Source: Oscillospiraceae bacterium
GTDB lineage: Bacteria > Bacillota > Clostridia > Oscillospirales > Acutalibacteraceae
Assembly (NCBI GenBank): GCA_029098185.1
Contig: JAQXNV010000031.1
Span: 1 to 34,200 of the forward strand
Direction of reading: 5' to 3'
DNA length: 34,200 nt
In this document: positions 15,967 through 24,528 of the stretch, piece after piece
Layout of the letters: each line of letters opens with the position of its first letter
Position numbering within the stretch: position 1 is the stretch's first letter
Made by a program: the position numbers and the translations under genes
Notes under the pieces: model-generated
The model's database searches: none
The model's input: the letters and a program-made list of their open reading frames with translations, nothing else
What the model was told of the DNA's origin: nothing

Positions 15967-16764
15967 ATGCTTACACTGAACGAAATCGCAAATGTCAGCT
16001 TCCGGAAATCCAATTTTGCCGGATACAAGCCGGAGGACGTCGATGAGTTCATTGATAAGGTCGTAGAATCTTATGATCTGCTCATTAAAAAGAATATTGA
16101 GCAAAAAGAACTCAACGAACAGCTTGCGGCGGAAAATGAGCGGCTGAAAAGCTCCCTCAAAACGGCACAGTCAGCCCAGTCTGCCGCCCCGGCAAAGCAA
16201 GCACCGGAGGACGTCAAGCTGTCGGAGGAGTGCGAGTACACCCAGGAGGAGATCAAGAACGCATTGCTCAGCGCCCAAAAGCTGGCCAACGCCACCATTC
16301 GGGAAGCGCGGCAAAAGGCAGAGGCCCTCATCAACGACGCTAACGCCAAGGCAGAGCGGATCGTGGACATTGCCCAGAGCGAGGTCAATGACCAAAAGGC
16401 AGAGCTGGATCGGCTCAAAAAGCTAGTGTCCGATTTCCGGGCCAGCTTGCTGGACAGCTACAAGGAGCACTTAAAGCTGGTCAACGCATTGCCAACGCTG
16501 CGCAATAATCGGGTCTCCACCCAGCAAACAGCGCCTAAAGCGCCGGTAGAGCCATCGCCTAAACAGGCAGAGACTCCCGCAAGTGCGGCAAAAGCGCAAA
16601 AGGATCCGGTACCGGAAACACCAAAGGAACCGGAAAGTAAGGCAAAGGAGACAGACGAAGAACTGTCTCACACAAAGAGTTTTCAGATCGGCAAGCAAAA
16701 GGATGAGACAGGCGAATTTTCCGAGTTAAAATTCGGCGCAGATTACGACATTCGAAAAGGCTGA
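15967..16764 (+). CDS. divIVA: DivIVA domain-containing cell polarity/division protein
   Basis: Membrane-curvature-binding coiled-coil protein that marks poles and septa. The 265-residue product begins with the conserved DivIVA membrane-binding domain ('VSFRKSNFAGYKPEDVDEFI', about 10-30), followed by long coiled coils (about 35-75 and 90-165). The tail from about 175 is rich in Pro, Ala, Lys and Glu and probably disordered, ending 'ELKFGADYDIRKG'. AAGGAGATG precedes ATG 15967 by about 8 bases. It is the last gene of the run that begins at miaB; a new promoter lies just after its stop. Partners recruited by its tail are unknown. Confidence 0.93.
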   Translation: MLTLNEIANVSFRKSNFAGYKPEDVDEFIDKVVESYDLLIKKNIEQKELNEQLAAENERLKSSLKTAQSAQSAAPAKQAPEDVKLSEECEYTQEEIKNALLSAQKLANATIREARQKAEALINDANAKAERIVDIAQSEVNDQKAELDRLKKLVSDFRASLLDSYKEHLKLVNALPTLRNNRVSTQQTAPKAPVEPSPKQAETPASAAKAQKDPVPETPKEPESKAKETDEELSHTKSFQIGKQKDETGEFSELKFGADYDIRKG

Positions 16765-16768
16765 TCTA

Positions 16769-16777
16769 TGATACAAT
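16769..16777 (+). promoter_or_regulatory. Putative extended -10 promoter of ileS
   Basis: TGATACAAT (16769-16777) is the same extended -10 as the miaB promoter. The -35 region is poor (TTCGAA at 16751 has only a 15-base spacer). It lies about 65 bases before ileS, directly after divIVA. Confidence 0.45.
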
Positions 16778-16800
16778 CAGCGCAGGGAGGATCTGCGCTG
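16778..16800 (+). promoter_or_regulatory. Perfect inverted repeat at the ileS transcription start region
   Basis: CAGCGCAG (16778-16785) and CTGCGCTG (16793-16800) form a perfect 8-bp inverted repeat around GGAGGAT, beginning immediately after the -10. It has no T-run, so it is not a terminator. It could be an operator over the start point or a 5' leader hairpin. There is no room for a T-box leader in this 77-base gap. Confidence 0.5.
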
Positions 16801-16841
16801 GAACACGATAACAATTGGAAGGTTAAGGAGAGAGTGACCGG

Positions 16842-19637
16842 ATGGCACAGGATTATAAAAATACGCTGAACCTGCCAAAAACGGGATTCCCCATGCAGGC
16901 AGGATTGCCTAAGCGGGAGCCGGAGCGGCTGGCAAAGTGGGAAGCGGAACACATTTACGATAAGCTGATGGAAAAGAACGAGGGCAAGCCGCTGTATGTC
17001 CTCCATGACGGACCGCCGTACGCCAACGGCGATATTCACCTTGGCACCGCACTCAATAAGGTGCTCAAAGACATTATTGTCCGCTATAAGAACATGACCG
17101 GCTTCAAGGCGCCGTACGTTCCCGGCTGGGACACCCATGGCCTGCCCACCGAGCTGAAAGCCCGGAAAAAAGCTGGCGTTGGCAACTCCACCACCATTTC
17201 GGATGTGGAGCTGCGGCAGATGTGCCGGGAATTTACCCTGGGCTATCTGGACGACCAGCGCACGCAGTTTAAGAGATTGGGCGGCATCGGTGACTGGGAT
17301 CACCCCTACATCACCCTGAAAAAGGAATTTGAGGCAAAGCAGATCGAGATCTTTGCAGAAATGGCCACTAAGGGTTACATCTATAAGGGATTAAAGCCAG
17401 TGTATTGGTGCTCCGACTGCGGTACCGCTTTGGCAGAAGCCGAGATCGAATACGCAGAGGATCCCTGCTATTCCATCTATGTCAAGTTCCAGGTCAAGGA
17501 CGACAAGGGACTGCTGACAAAGCTGGGTGCAGATCTCAGCAAGACTTACTTTGTCATCTGGACCACGACCACCTGGACTCTGCCGGGCAACGTGGCCATC
17601 TGTGTTGGTCCGGAGTTTGAATATTCCCTCATCAAGTGCGGTGAGGAATATTACGTTATGGCCACAGAGCTGTTCAAAAGCGCTCTGGAAGCTGCCAACA
17701 TCACCGAGTATGAAGTCATCGGTACCCTCAAGGGCGCCGAGCTGGAACGCATGACCACAAAGCATCCGTTCCTTGACCGGGAATCTCTCGTCATCGTCGG
17801 CGACCACGTTACGCTGGAAAGCGGTACCGGCTGCGTTCACACAGCGCCTGGCCACGGTGTGGAGGACTATGACGTCTGCCACAACCATTATCCGGAGCTA
17901 CCCATCATCGTCCCAGTGGACAACCCGGGCAAGCTGACCGATGAGGCCGGTCAGTTCAGCGGCCTCACTACCGACGAGGCCAACAAGGCTATCGCCCAAT
18001 GCCTGGAGGACAGCGGCGCGCTGTTTGCCATGCAGAAGATCATCCACCAGTATCCACACTGCTGGCGCTGCAAGAACCCGGTGCTGTTCCGTGCCACAGA
18101 GCAGTGGTTCTGCTCTGTGGAGGGCTTTAAGAAAGAGGCTGTAGACGCCATCAACACCGTAGAGTGGATCCCCGGCTGGGGCAAGGACCGCATCACCTCC
18201 ATGGTCATGGACCGCAATGACTGGTGTATTTCCCGTCAGCGCCGTTGGGGCGTGCCGATCCCGATCTTCTATTGCAAAGATTGCGGCGAACCCCTCATCG
18301 ACAAGGAAGCCATGATGGCTGTAGCGGAGATGTTCCGCACCGAAGGCTCTGACCAGTGGTATGTAAAGCCGGCAGAGGAGATCCTGCCAGAGGGCACCAA
18401 GTGTAAAAAGTGCGGCTGCACCCACTTTGACAAAGAGCGGGACATCATGGACGTCTGGTTCGATTCCGGCGTGACCCATGCCGCTGTCTGCGATACACGA
18501 GAAGATCTGCATTGGCCGGCTGACCTGTATCTGGAGGGCGCCGACCAGTACAGAGGCTGGTTCCAGTCCTCTCTGCTGACCTCTGTTGCCTGGAGAGGCA
18601 AGGCTCCCTACAAGGCTGTCGTCACCCACGGCTGGGTGGTAGATGGCGAGGGCCGAAAGATGTCTAAGTCTCTGGGCAACGGCATTTTGCCCAGCGAGAT
18701 CGTCAACCAGTACGGCGCCGATATTCTGCGGCTGTGGGTGGATTCTTCCGACTACCACGCTGACATCCGCATCTCCAAGGAGATCTTAAAGCAGCTTTCC
18801 GACGCTTACCGGAAGATCCGCAACACGGCCCGGTACATTCTGGGCAACACCAGCGACTTTGATCCCAATACGGACAAGGTATCCCTCGACGAGCTGCTGC
18901 CCATCGACCGCTGGGCACTGGCACAGTTGGATAAGCTGAACAAGAAGGTCCGTGCCGGTTACGATTCCTTTGAGTTCCATCAGGTGTTCCACGCTATTCA
19001 CAACTTCTGCGTTGTGGATATGTCCAACTTCTATCTGGATGTCATCAAGGACCGCCTTTATGTCGAAAAGGCCGACAGCAAAGAACGCCGCGCGGCACAG
19101 ACGGCTATGCACATCATTCTGGACAGCATGACGAGAATGGTGTCGCCGATCCTGGCCTATACCGCCGACGAGATCTGGGAGTCCATGCGCCATGAGGATG
19201 GCGAGGATACCACCGGCGTTGTCTTTAACCAGATGCCGGAGCTGACCGGCGTAAACGCTGACGAAGCATTCACCGCTGTTTGGGATCGCATCCACGCCAT
19301 TCGCGATGTGGTGAAGAAGGCGCTGGAGCTGGCCAGAAACGAGAAGGTCATCGGCGCTTCTCTCGATGCGAAGGTACAGTTGTTCTGTGAAGGCGAGCTG
19401 TACGACTTTGTAAAGTCTGTAGAAAATGAGCTTGCTACCGTATTTATCACCTCTCAGGTAGAAGTGATCAACGGCACCGGCGGCAGCTTTACCAGCGGCG
19501 ATGTGGAAGGACTGTCCGTCACGGTCCTGCCGGCAGAGGGCGAAAAGTGTGCCCGCTGCTGGAGCTACAGCAGCACCGTCGGCAGCGACGAAAATCATCC
19601 GGACCTGTGCGCCCGCTGTGCGGCCGTACTTGGCTAA
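16842..19637 (+). CDS. ileS: Isoleucyl-tRNA synthetase
   Basis: Class I synthetase that charges tRNA-Ile and edits misactivated valine. The length of 931 residues is typical of the bacterial, mupirocin-sensitive type. The HIGH-type motif is 'GDIHLGTAL' (His66-Thr69), the CP1 editing domain follows (about 190-390), and 'GRKMSKSLGN' lies near residue 605. The anticodon-binding domain and a C-terminal zinc finger ('CARCWSYSS' and 'CARCAAVLG') complete it. An internal CxxC pair ('YCKDCGEPL', 'CKKCGCTHF') lies at about 475-530. ATG 16842 has AAGGAG 11 bases upstream. It follows divIVA and precedes lspA as in Bacillus. Confidence 0.98.
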   Translation: MAQDYKNTLNLPKTGFPMQAGLPKREPERLAKWEAEHIYDKLMEKNEGKPLYVLHDGPPYANGDIHLGTALNKVLKDIIVRYKNMTGFKAPYVPGWDTHGLPTELKARKKAGVGNSTTISDVELRQMCREFTLGYLDDQRTQFKRLGGIGDWDHPYITLKKEFEAKQIEIFAEMATKGYIYKGLKPVYWCSDCGTALAEAEIEYAEDPCYSIYVKFQVKDDKGLLTKLGADLSKTYFVIWTTTTWTLPGNVAICVGPEFEYSLIKCGEEYYVMATELFKSALEAANITEYEVIGTLKGAELERMTTKHPFLDRESLVIVGDHVTLESGTGCVHTAPGHGVEDYDVCHNHYPELPIIVPVDNPGKLTDEAGQFSGLTTDEANKAIAQCLEDSGALFAMQKIIHQYPHCWRCKNPVLFRATEQWFCSVEGFKKEAVDAINTVEWIPGWGKDRITSMVMDRNDWCISRQRRWGVPIPIFYCKDCGEPLIDKEAMMAVAEMFRTEGSDQWYVKPAEEILPEGTKCKKCGCTHFDKERDIMDVWFDSGVTHAAVCDTREDLHWPADLYLEGADQYRGWFQSSLLTSVAWRGKAPYKAVVTHGWVVDGEGRKMSKSLGNGILPSEIVNQYGADILRLWVDSSDYHADIRISKEILKQLSDAYRKIRNTARYILGNTSDFDPNTDKVSLDELLPIDRWALAQLDKLNKKVRAGYDSFEFHQVFHAIHNFCVVDMSNFYLDVIKDRLYVEKADSKERRAAQTAMHIILDSMTRMVSPILAYTADEIWESMRHEDGEDTTGVVFNQMPELTGVNADEAFTAVWDRIHAIRDVVKKALELARNEKVIGASLDAKVQLFCEGELYDFVKSVENELATVFITSQVEVINGTGGSFTSGDVEGLSVTVLPAEGEKCARCWSYSSTVGSDENHPDLCARCAAVLG

Positions 19638-19660
19638 TTCCATAAAAGCGATAGAAAATC

Positions 19661-19688
19661 AGGCGAGCTTCGTTGTTCGCCTTTTTTT
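19661..19688 (+). terminator. Terminator after ileS
   Basis: AGGCGAGC pairs with GTTCGCCT (19661-19668 with 19675-19682, one G-T) around a TTCGTT loop, followed by seven T. It separates ileS from lspA; the lspA ribosome site starts only about 8 bases later. Confidence 0.75.
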
Positions 19689-19709
19689 CTTAAAAGAGGA
19701 GGCCGATTC

Positions 19710-20204
19710 ATGGTATTTGCAATTTTATCCCTTATCGTCACTGGGGCGCTGGTCGTTGTGGACCAGTTGATCAAACTGGTGGTGACGACCCAGCTTCAGC
19801 CCATCGGCAGTGTGTCGGTGATCCCCGGCCTGCTGAACCTGACGTATACACAGAATTTCGGCGCGGCATTCAGTATGCTGTCGGGCAAGACCTGGTTTTT
19901 CATCATCGCTACAGCCGTGGTGTCGGCGGCGCTGATCCTGGGGCTGTTCCTGTATAAAAAACACAACTGGCTGTCCTATACCGCCTGCACCATGATCGTT
20001 GCCGGTGGTGTGGGCAATCTGATCGACCGCATCTTTAATCCCGGCCATTTTGTCACCGACTATATCCAGATCTCCTTTTTCCCGGCCATCTTTAACTTTG
20101 CCGACATCCTGGTGGTCGTTGGCACGATCCTGCTGATCTTGTTCGTTTTGTTCTATATGGGCCGGGATAAGGAAAAATCGGAGAAACACCGCCATGGAGC
20201 ATAA
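19710..20204 (+). CDS. lspA: Lipoprotein signal peptidase (signal peptidase II)
   Basis: Membrane aspartic protease that removes signal peptides from diacylated prolipoproteins. The 164-residue product has four predicted membrane segments. The catalytic aspartates are Asp117 in 'GHFVTDYIQI' and Asp132 in 'FNFADILVV', with the conserved 'TQNFGAAFS' and 'GGVGNLIDR' between them and the N-terminus. GAGGAGG lies 7 bases before ATG 19710. It overlaps the downstream pseudouridine synthase by 11 bases, indicating coupling; the lspA-rluD pair is widespread in Firmicutes. Confidence 0.96.
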   Translation: MVFAILSLIVTGALVVVDQLIKLVVTTQLQPIGSVSVIPGLLNLTYTQNFGAAFSMLSGKTWFFIIATAVVSAALILGLFLYKKHNWLSYTACTMIVAGGVGNLIDRIFNPGHFVTDYIQISFFPAIFNFADILVVVGTILLILFVLFYMGRDKEKSEKHRHGA

Positions 20205-21153
20205 GGCGATCCCGCAGGACATGGAGATGCTGGAGATAGGAAGCGAAATGATGACGGTTACTGTTCTGCCGGAAGAAGGCGGCATTCGGCTGGATAAGCT
20301 CCTGAGTGAAAAGCTGCCGGACTGTACCCGTTCCGCTGTGCAGCACTGGATGGAACAGGGGCGGATCACGAAAAACGGCAAAGTCCTGCGCAAAAGCGGG
20401 AAATCGTCTCCGGGAGATGTGCTGACGATCGAGATCCCGCCGCCGGAGCTGCTGGATGTGACGCCGGAAAATATCCCCTTAGACATCGTTTACGAGGATA
20501 AGGATCTGCTGGTGGTCAATAAGCCCAAAGGCATGGTGGTCCACCCGGCGCCGGGACATAGCAATGGTACCCTGGTCAATGCTCTGCTGTATCATTGCGG
20601 CGATTCTCTTTCGGGGATCAACGGCGTTATCCGGCCGGGCATCGTCCACCGCATCGACAAGGACACCAGCGGTCTGCTCATCGTGGCGAAGAACGATACA
20701 GCCCACCGCCATCTGGCAGAGCAGATCAAGGCCCATACCTTTACCCGGCTGTATGAAGCGGTGGTCTACGGCAAGTTAAAAGAAGATACCGGCACCATAG
20801 ACGCGCCCATCGGCCGCCATCCTACCGATCGAAAACGGATGTGCGTCACGGAGAAAAACAGCCGCAATGCCGTCACCCATTACGAGGTGCTATCTAGGTA
20901 CAATGGCTTTACCCATGTGCGCTTGCGTTTGGAGACCGGCCGCACCCACCAGATCCGGGTCCATATGGCTTATCTGGGGCATCCGGTAGCCGGAGACCCG
21001 GTCTATGGGCCGAAGAAGGTCCTGACAGCGCTGGGCGGCCAGTGTCTCCATGCCAGAGTCATCGGCTTTATCCATCCTGCGACGGGGGAGTACCTGGAAT
21101 TTACCAGCGAGCTGCCGCCTTACTTTACGGCCTTTCTCAAAAAGCTCACCTAA
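20194..21153 (+). CDS. RluA/RluD family 23S rRNA pseudouridine synthase
   Basis: Isomerises uridine to pseudouridine in RNA. The 319-residue product has an N-terminal S4 domain ('IRLDKLLSEKLPDCTRSAVQ', about 31-85) and a catalytic domain. The nucleophile is Asp155 in 'GIVHRIDKDTSGLLIVAKND', with 'NKPKGMVVHPAPGH' and 'RLETGRTHQIRVHMAYLGHP' as the other signatures. The combination of an S4 domain and position after lspA fits the Bacillus YlyB/RluD group; the exact uridine target cannot be read from sequence. ATG 20194 overlaps lspA and has a GGAG site; a later ATG at 20221 is possible but would cut the start without reason. Confidence 0.92.
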   Translation: MEHKAIPQDMEMLEIGSEMMTVTVLPEEGGIRLDKLLSEKLPDCTRSAVQHWMEQGRITKNGKVLRKSGKSSPGDVLTIEIPPPELLDVTPENIPLDIVYEDKDLLVVNKPKGMVVHPAPGHSNGTLVNALLYHCGDSLSGINGVIRPGIVHRIDKDTSGLLIVAKNDTAHRHLAEQIKAHTFTRLYEAVVYGKLKEDTGTIDAPIGRHPTDRKRMCVTEKNSRNAVTHYEVLSRYNGFTHVRLRLETGRTHQIRVHMAYLGHPVAGDPVYGPKKVLTALGGQCLHARVIGFIHPATGEYLEFTSELPPYFTAFLKKLT

Positions 21154-21165
21154 GGAGTTATCACC

Positions 21166-21630
21166 ATGGATACGGGAAAACAAATCCGCGTACTGCTCAG
21201 TGTTTGTCTGCTGTTTTGCGTGTTGATCCTCGGCTGTAATTTGTTTTTCACCAAGGAACCGGCAGAGACGATCCTGCTCACCGATGTCAGCGAAAGCGCT
21301 TCGTCTAGTGCCGTTTCGCGTGAGAGCGCTGCTGTTGCTGTCAGTGAAGCGGAAGCTGTGGTATCATCTGCTTCTGCTGAACCTGCGGCGCAGTCCCATA
21401 GCACGCAACAGGAGACGCCCGCTACAGCAGACGGCGGCAAGGTCAACCTCAATACGGCGGATGCAGCAGAACTGGAAACGCTCTATCGCATCGGCCCAAC
21501 CCTGGCCCAGCGCATCATCGAATACCGGGAGGCAAACGGCGGATTTCGCTCTATAGAGGAGTTGACCAATGTATCCGGCATCGGCGAAAAGATCTTCGCC
21601 GCAATTCAAGAGGACATCGAGGTGGATTAG
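21166..21630 (+). CDS. comEA: ComEA family helix-hairpin-helix DNA-binding protein
   Basis: Membrane-anchored DNA receptor for natural transformation in the families where it has been studied. The 154-residue product has an N-terminal membrane anchor (about 8-25), a Ser/Ala/Glu-rich extracellular linker (about 38-85), and the ComEA HhH domain (about 88-150) with 'VNLNTADAAELETLYRIGPT', 'AQRIIEYREANGGF' and 'LTNVSGIGEKIF'. There is no SLBB domain, which many longer ComEA proteins have. AAGGAG precedes ATG 21166. It ends with TAG, one base before the next gene. No comEC is adjacent. Actual competence of this organism is unknown. Confidence 0.88.
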   Translation: MDTGKQIRVLLSVCLLFCVLILGCNLFFTKEPAETILLTDVSESASSSAVSRESAAVAVSEAEAVVSSASAEPAAQSHSTQQETPATADGGKVNLNTADAAELETLYRIGPTLAQRIIEYREANGGFRSIEELTNVSGIGEKIFAAIQEDIEVD

Positions 21631-21631
21631 G

Positions 21632-23350
21632 ATGGCAAAGCACGCAAAGCCTTTTGCGGGGAAAGAACGGGTCCGGATTATTCTCCTGATCCTGACAGCG
21701 CTGTGTGCCGTGGCGGCGATTTTTGTGGGCGCAATGATCCTGACGGGCGACCGGGAAAAGCTGTATCAGGGGCAGATCTTACCGCCAGAGCAGGTCTTGT
21801 CAGAAAAGCAGGTACTGCTCCCGCAGGCAAACGGCGGCTATCTGCTGCTGAGTACCGATGGACAGATGACCGATTGCCTGTTCTTGACAGGAGACGGCGC
21901 CGCCGGTGACAGCGAAAGTGATTTTCGTCAGCTCCTAGGTAGTCTGGAACGGGTAGTCGTAGTGGGAGAAACAGCCTATGTGGTGACTGCTTCTGTCGAT
22001 GAAGCGGAGACAGAAACGGCGCTGCTGGCGGCCATTCCTTTAGATGGCAGACGGTTTTCCGAGGAGATCTCCCAGACGTTATTTAACAACACCACCATGC
22101 AGCTCGACCTCCAGTCGGTCAATGTAGATCTGCTCGGCAATGTATATGCCTTAAATCGGGAGTTTTCTATGGCGATGATGTTCCCGATGGCAGATCCGGA
22201 CGATCGAGTGATCCTCTCCATGCCGGAGGATGTTCCCTTTGACGGTATGGCCTTTTGCGGCGACGTTGTTTATCTCAGCGGGAAAGGAGGATCAGAGGGC
22301 CCGTCCCTGTGGCGGTGTTCGCTGTCGCCGGGCAGCTTTAATGATCCCACTGCGTTGCAGGGCGGCCCGATCCAATTCCCGCTGACGTTCCTATCTGACC
22401 AACTGGCATTAGATAAAACCGGCGCAGTCTACTTTCTCTCCGATGCTGCGATGATGATGCTGTCTAACGGCCCTGTTTTTGCGTCAGGCTGCGCTGTTCT
22501 CGACGGCGATCAAAATGTGGTGGGCATTACGGGAGAGCGGGTGCTGTCCCAGTTCTCCCAACAGGATCTGGGAAAGCCTCTGGGGAGCTATCGCGCCGAT
22601 GGAAAACTCTGCGCCATTGCCGGCGGCGACCCGATCCTTGCCCTGGTGTATGACGGCGATGTGTACCGTACATTCCGGCTAAATAGCGATGACTTTGTTA
22701 CCGGAGAGGAAGAAGCTTCTTCAGAGGAAACAACAGAGAGCGTAGATGGCTCGTCCCCTTCTTCGTTGGAAAGCGTATCGGAGATACCATCTAGTAGCCA
22801 GAGTGAAAGCACATCGTCGCAGGTATCGTCGGAGATAGAAGTGCCCATTGAATCGGGTCAGGAGAGCAGTGCTGAGGAAAGCAGTTCTTCTGCCATTTCC
22901 TCTGCGTCCTCATCGGAGAGCTCTTCTAGCGAGGCGGAAGAACCGCTTGCGTTTATCGTCAGTTCCCGGTTCGACATCGACAGGGGCAGCAACGTTGTCG
23001 TTCTGCCCCAGGGCATCACCGTTGCCCAGTTTCGCAAAACTGTACCGCTGAAGGGCGCGACCCTCACGGCCGTGCGGCCCGATGGCGGCAGCTATTCCAG
23101 CGGCGCGCTGGGAACGGGGATGCGCTTACAGCTTTACAACGATTGGGAGCTGATGGATGAGATCACCGTGTTGGTCGAGGGCGATTTAAACGGCAACGGC
23201 GCGATCAATTCTGCCGATGTGCGTCTGCTGTTCCAGCACCTGACGGAGGATGCTCCGTTGACAAGCTATTGGTATACGGCGGCGGACATGGATAACGACG
23301 GCGTTGTGGATACAAAAGACCTGGTGCTGTTAAAGCGCCTTGCGCATTGA
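21632..23350 (+). CDS. Membrane-anchored protein with propeller-like domain, Ser-rich linker and C-terminal dockerin
   Basis: The 572-residue product has an N-terminal membrane segment (about 14-38) and an extracellular domain (about 45-355). That domain has repeated 'GNVYALN', 'GDVVYLSG', 'GAVYFLSD' type strands suggesting a beta-propeller, but I do not recognise its family. A very Ser/Glu-rich linker (about 359-438) leads to a small domain ('VVVLPQGITVAQFRK' to 'GTGMRLQLY') and a dockerin type I pair of calcium loops: 'GDLNGNGAINSADVRLLF' (about 515-532) and 'ADMDNDGVVDTKDLVLLKRL'. The GTGM-plus-dockerin module is common on clostridial surface proteins outside cellulosomes. ATG 21632 directly follows the comEA stop, with GAGGTGG inside comEA as ribosome site, so the two are coupled. 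Frame start upstream of 21632 is not needed. Confidence 0.75.
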   Translation: MAKHAKPFAGKERVRIILLILTALCAVAAIFVGAMILTGDREKLYQGQILPPEQVLSEKQVLLPQANGGYLLLSTDGQMTDCLFLTGDGAAGDSESDFRQLLGSLERVVVVGETAYVVTASVDEAETETALLAAIPLDGRRFSEEISQTLFNNTTMQLDLQSVNVDLLGNVYALNREFSMAMMFPMADPDDRVILSMPEDVPFDGMAFCGDVVYLSGKGGSEGPSLWRCSLSPGSFNDPTALQGGPIQFPLTFLSDQLALDKTGAVYFLSDAAMMMLSNGPVFASGCAVLDGDQNVVGITGERVLSQFSQQDLGKPLGSYRADGKLCAIAGGDPILALVYDGDVYRTFRLNSDDFVTGEEEASSEETTESVDGSSPSSLESVSEIPSSSQSESTSSQVSSEIEVPIESGQESSAEESSSSAISSASSSESSSSEAEEPLAFIVSSRFDIDRGSNVVVLPQGITVAQFRKTVPLKGATLTAVRPDGGSYSSGALGTGMRLQLYNDWELMDEITVLVEGDLNGNGAINSADVRLLFQHLTEDAPLTSYWYTAADMDNDGVVDTKDLVLLKRLAH

Positions 23351-23369
23351 GATGGGAGGAAAATTTCAA

Positions 23370-24044
23370 ATGCAGAATTTATTGACAATCGAGAATCTGC
23401 TGGATTTGGAGCATACCATTGCAGCATCTTATTTTGCAAAGCTGACCTATCCGTGGGAAGCGCTGCCGGAGATTTCCCGGTGGATCCTGGAGCTGGGGCA
23501 GACGCTGTTTCCGGAAGAATACGAACAGCGGGAAAAAGATGTCTGGATCGCCCGGTCCGCAAAGGTGTATCCGTCGGCCTATGTGGCGGGGCCGGCCATC
23601 ATCGGGCCAAATACCGAGGTGCGCCATTGTGCCTTTATCCGGGGCAATGCCCTGGTGGGCGCTAACTGCGTCGTGGGGAATTCCGTGGAGCTGAAAAACG
23701 TGGTGCTGTTTGATAACGTACAGGTGCCCCATTACAATTATGTGGGCGATTCCATTTTGGGGTACAAAGCCCATATGGGCGCAGGATCCATCACCTCCAA
23801 CGTGAAGTCGGACAAAACGCTGGTGACGCTGCGGGCCCACGGGAAAACCATCGAGACGGGCCTGAAGAAATTCGGCGCGATTTTGGGCGATGGCGTGGAG
23901 ATCGGCTGCAACACGGTGCTGAATCCCGGCTCCATCGTGGGACGGGGAGCCAGTGTTTATCCCGTTTCCATGGTGCGGGGCTATGTGATGGCCCATTCTA
24001 TTTACAAAAAAGCAGGGGAGATCGTCCCGCGGGAAGATCGGTAA
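23370..24044 (+). CDS. Left-handed beta-helix (hexapeptide) transferase-like protein, GlmU C-terminal type
   Basis: The 224-residue product is built mainly of hexapeptide repeats (about 60-205: 'WIARSAKVYPSAYVAGPAII', 'IRGNALVGANCVVGNSVEL', 'GAILGDGVEIGCNTVL'), the fold of acyl- and acetyltransferases. It contains 'ILGYKAHMGAGSITSN', which resembles the GlmU acetyltransferase domain. The uridylyltransferase domain is absent, so it is not a full GlmU. ATG 23370 has GGGAGGA 9 bases upstream; the frame is open further back but without a ribosome site. It closes the lspA-rluD-comEA-dockerin run. Clostridial homologues are often labelled as UDP-N-acetylglucosamine pyrophosphorylase; the true substrate is unclear. 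Confidence 0.85.
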   Translation: MQNLLTIENLLDLEHTIAASYFAKLTYPWEALPEISRWILELGQTLFPEEYEQREKDVWIARSAKVYPSAYVAGPAIIGPNTEVRHCAFIRGNALVGANCVVGNSVELKNVVLFDNVQVPHYNYVGDSILGYKAHMGAGSITSNVKSDKTLVTLRAHGKTIETGLKKFGAILGDGVEIGCNTVLNPGSIVGRGASVYPVSMVRGYVMAHSIYKKAGEIVPREDR

Positions 24045-24060
24045 CGATGACCTAAACGAC

Positions 24061-24104
24061 AAAAGACAACCACAACGCAAAAAAATTGCGCGGGTTGTCT
24101 TTTT
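24061..24104. terminator. Bidirectional terminator
   Basis: AAAAGACAACC (24061-24071) pairs with GGTTGTCTTTT (24093-24103), with an inner GCAA/TTGC stem, and has T-runs on both strands. It separates the hexapeptide gene (+) from the convergent DUF1294 gene (-). Confidence 0.85.
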
Positions 24105-24113
24105 TGTTTGCCG

Positions 24114-24410
24114 TTACAGCTTTTGCCAGAACAGCACCAACGTCAGCAGAGCGCACCACAGAGCAGCGTGAAGCAACACCATCAGCGGCAGGCCTACCAT
24201 GAATTTTTTGCGGGTGGTCTTGTGGTGGATGAGACGCATGGTGAGCCATTCCAGCAGCGCGCCGCCCAAAGCGCCCAACAGCATCAGCCGTGTTTCTGAA
24301 ATGCGCCAGCCGCCCTTTTTGGCGCGATGTTTGTCGAGCAAGGCGGCCATGACGCCGATGAGATTGAGGGCGCCAAAATAAATTCCGGATAATAGGAAAA
24401 AAACAGGCAT
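24114..24410 (-). CDS. DUF1294 small membrane protein
   Basis: Integral membrane protein of 98 residues with three to four hydrophobic segments. The first part 'NLIGVMAALLDKHRAKKGGW' followed by 'RISETRLMLLGALGGALLEW' matches the DUF1294 pattern of a DKxxA motif, an arginine before xxE, and a Gly-rich helix. The function is unknown. The frame extends upstream to 24437, but ATG 24410 is chosen because GGGAGAAG lies about 5 bases before it and the N-terminus then begins in the first membrane helix. It is a single-gene unit between two convergent or divergent neighbours. Confidence 0.82.
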   Translation of the reverse strand: MPVFFLLSGIYFGALNLIGVMAALLDKHRAKKGGWRISETRLMLLGALGGALLEWLTMRLIHHKTTRKKFMVGLPLMVLLHAALWCALLTLVLFWQKL

Positions 24411-24428
24411 AAATCTTCTCCCAACTGC

Positions 24429-24434
24429 ATTATA
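24429..24434 (-). promoter_or_regulatory. Putative -10 element of DUF1294 gene
   Basis: A perfect TATAAT on the minus strand lies about 19 bases upstream of the start codon. No clear -35 hexamer is present at normal spacing. Confidence 0.35.
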
Positions 24435-24528
24435 CATAGAATAGGGACTTTTAACTGTTGTGTGATACGTTTATCCTACAGGAAATTTCCGCATCTGTCA
24501 AATCTAATTTTCCAAAGGAGGATGTGCA

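Noticed and set aside
16765-16841. T-box riboswitch before ileS
   Set aside because: The gap is only 77 bases, too short for a T-box leader, and no specifier or antiterminator features are visible.
17898-19643. Long open frames on the minus strand opposite ileS, and similar ones opposite mutS, efp/peptidase and the ABC-F gene
   Set aside because: They are antisense to strongly conserved genes, lack ribosome sites and recognisable domains, and reflect high GC and codon bias.
21632-23350. Cellulosome component
   Set aside because: There is a dockerin but no cohesin, scaffoldin or plant-cell-wall enzyme nearby, and the protein is anchored by its own membrane helix. The GTGM-dockerin module is common on non-cellulosomal clostridial proteins.
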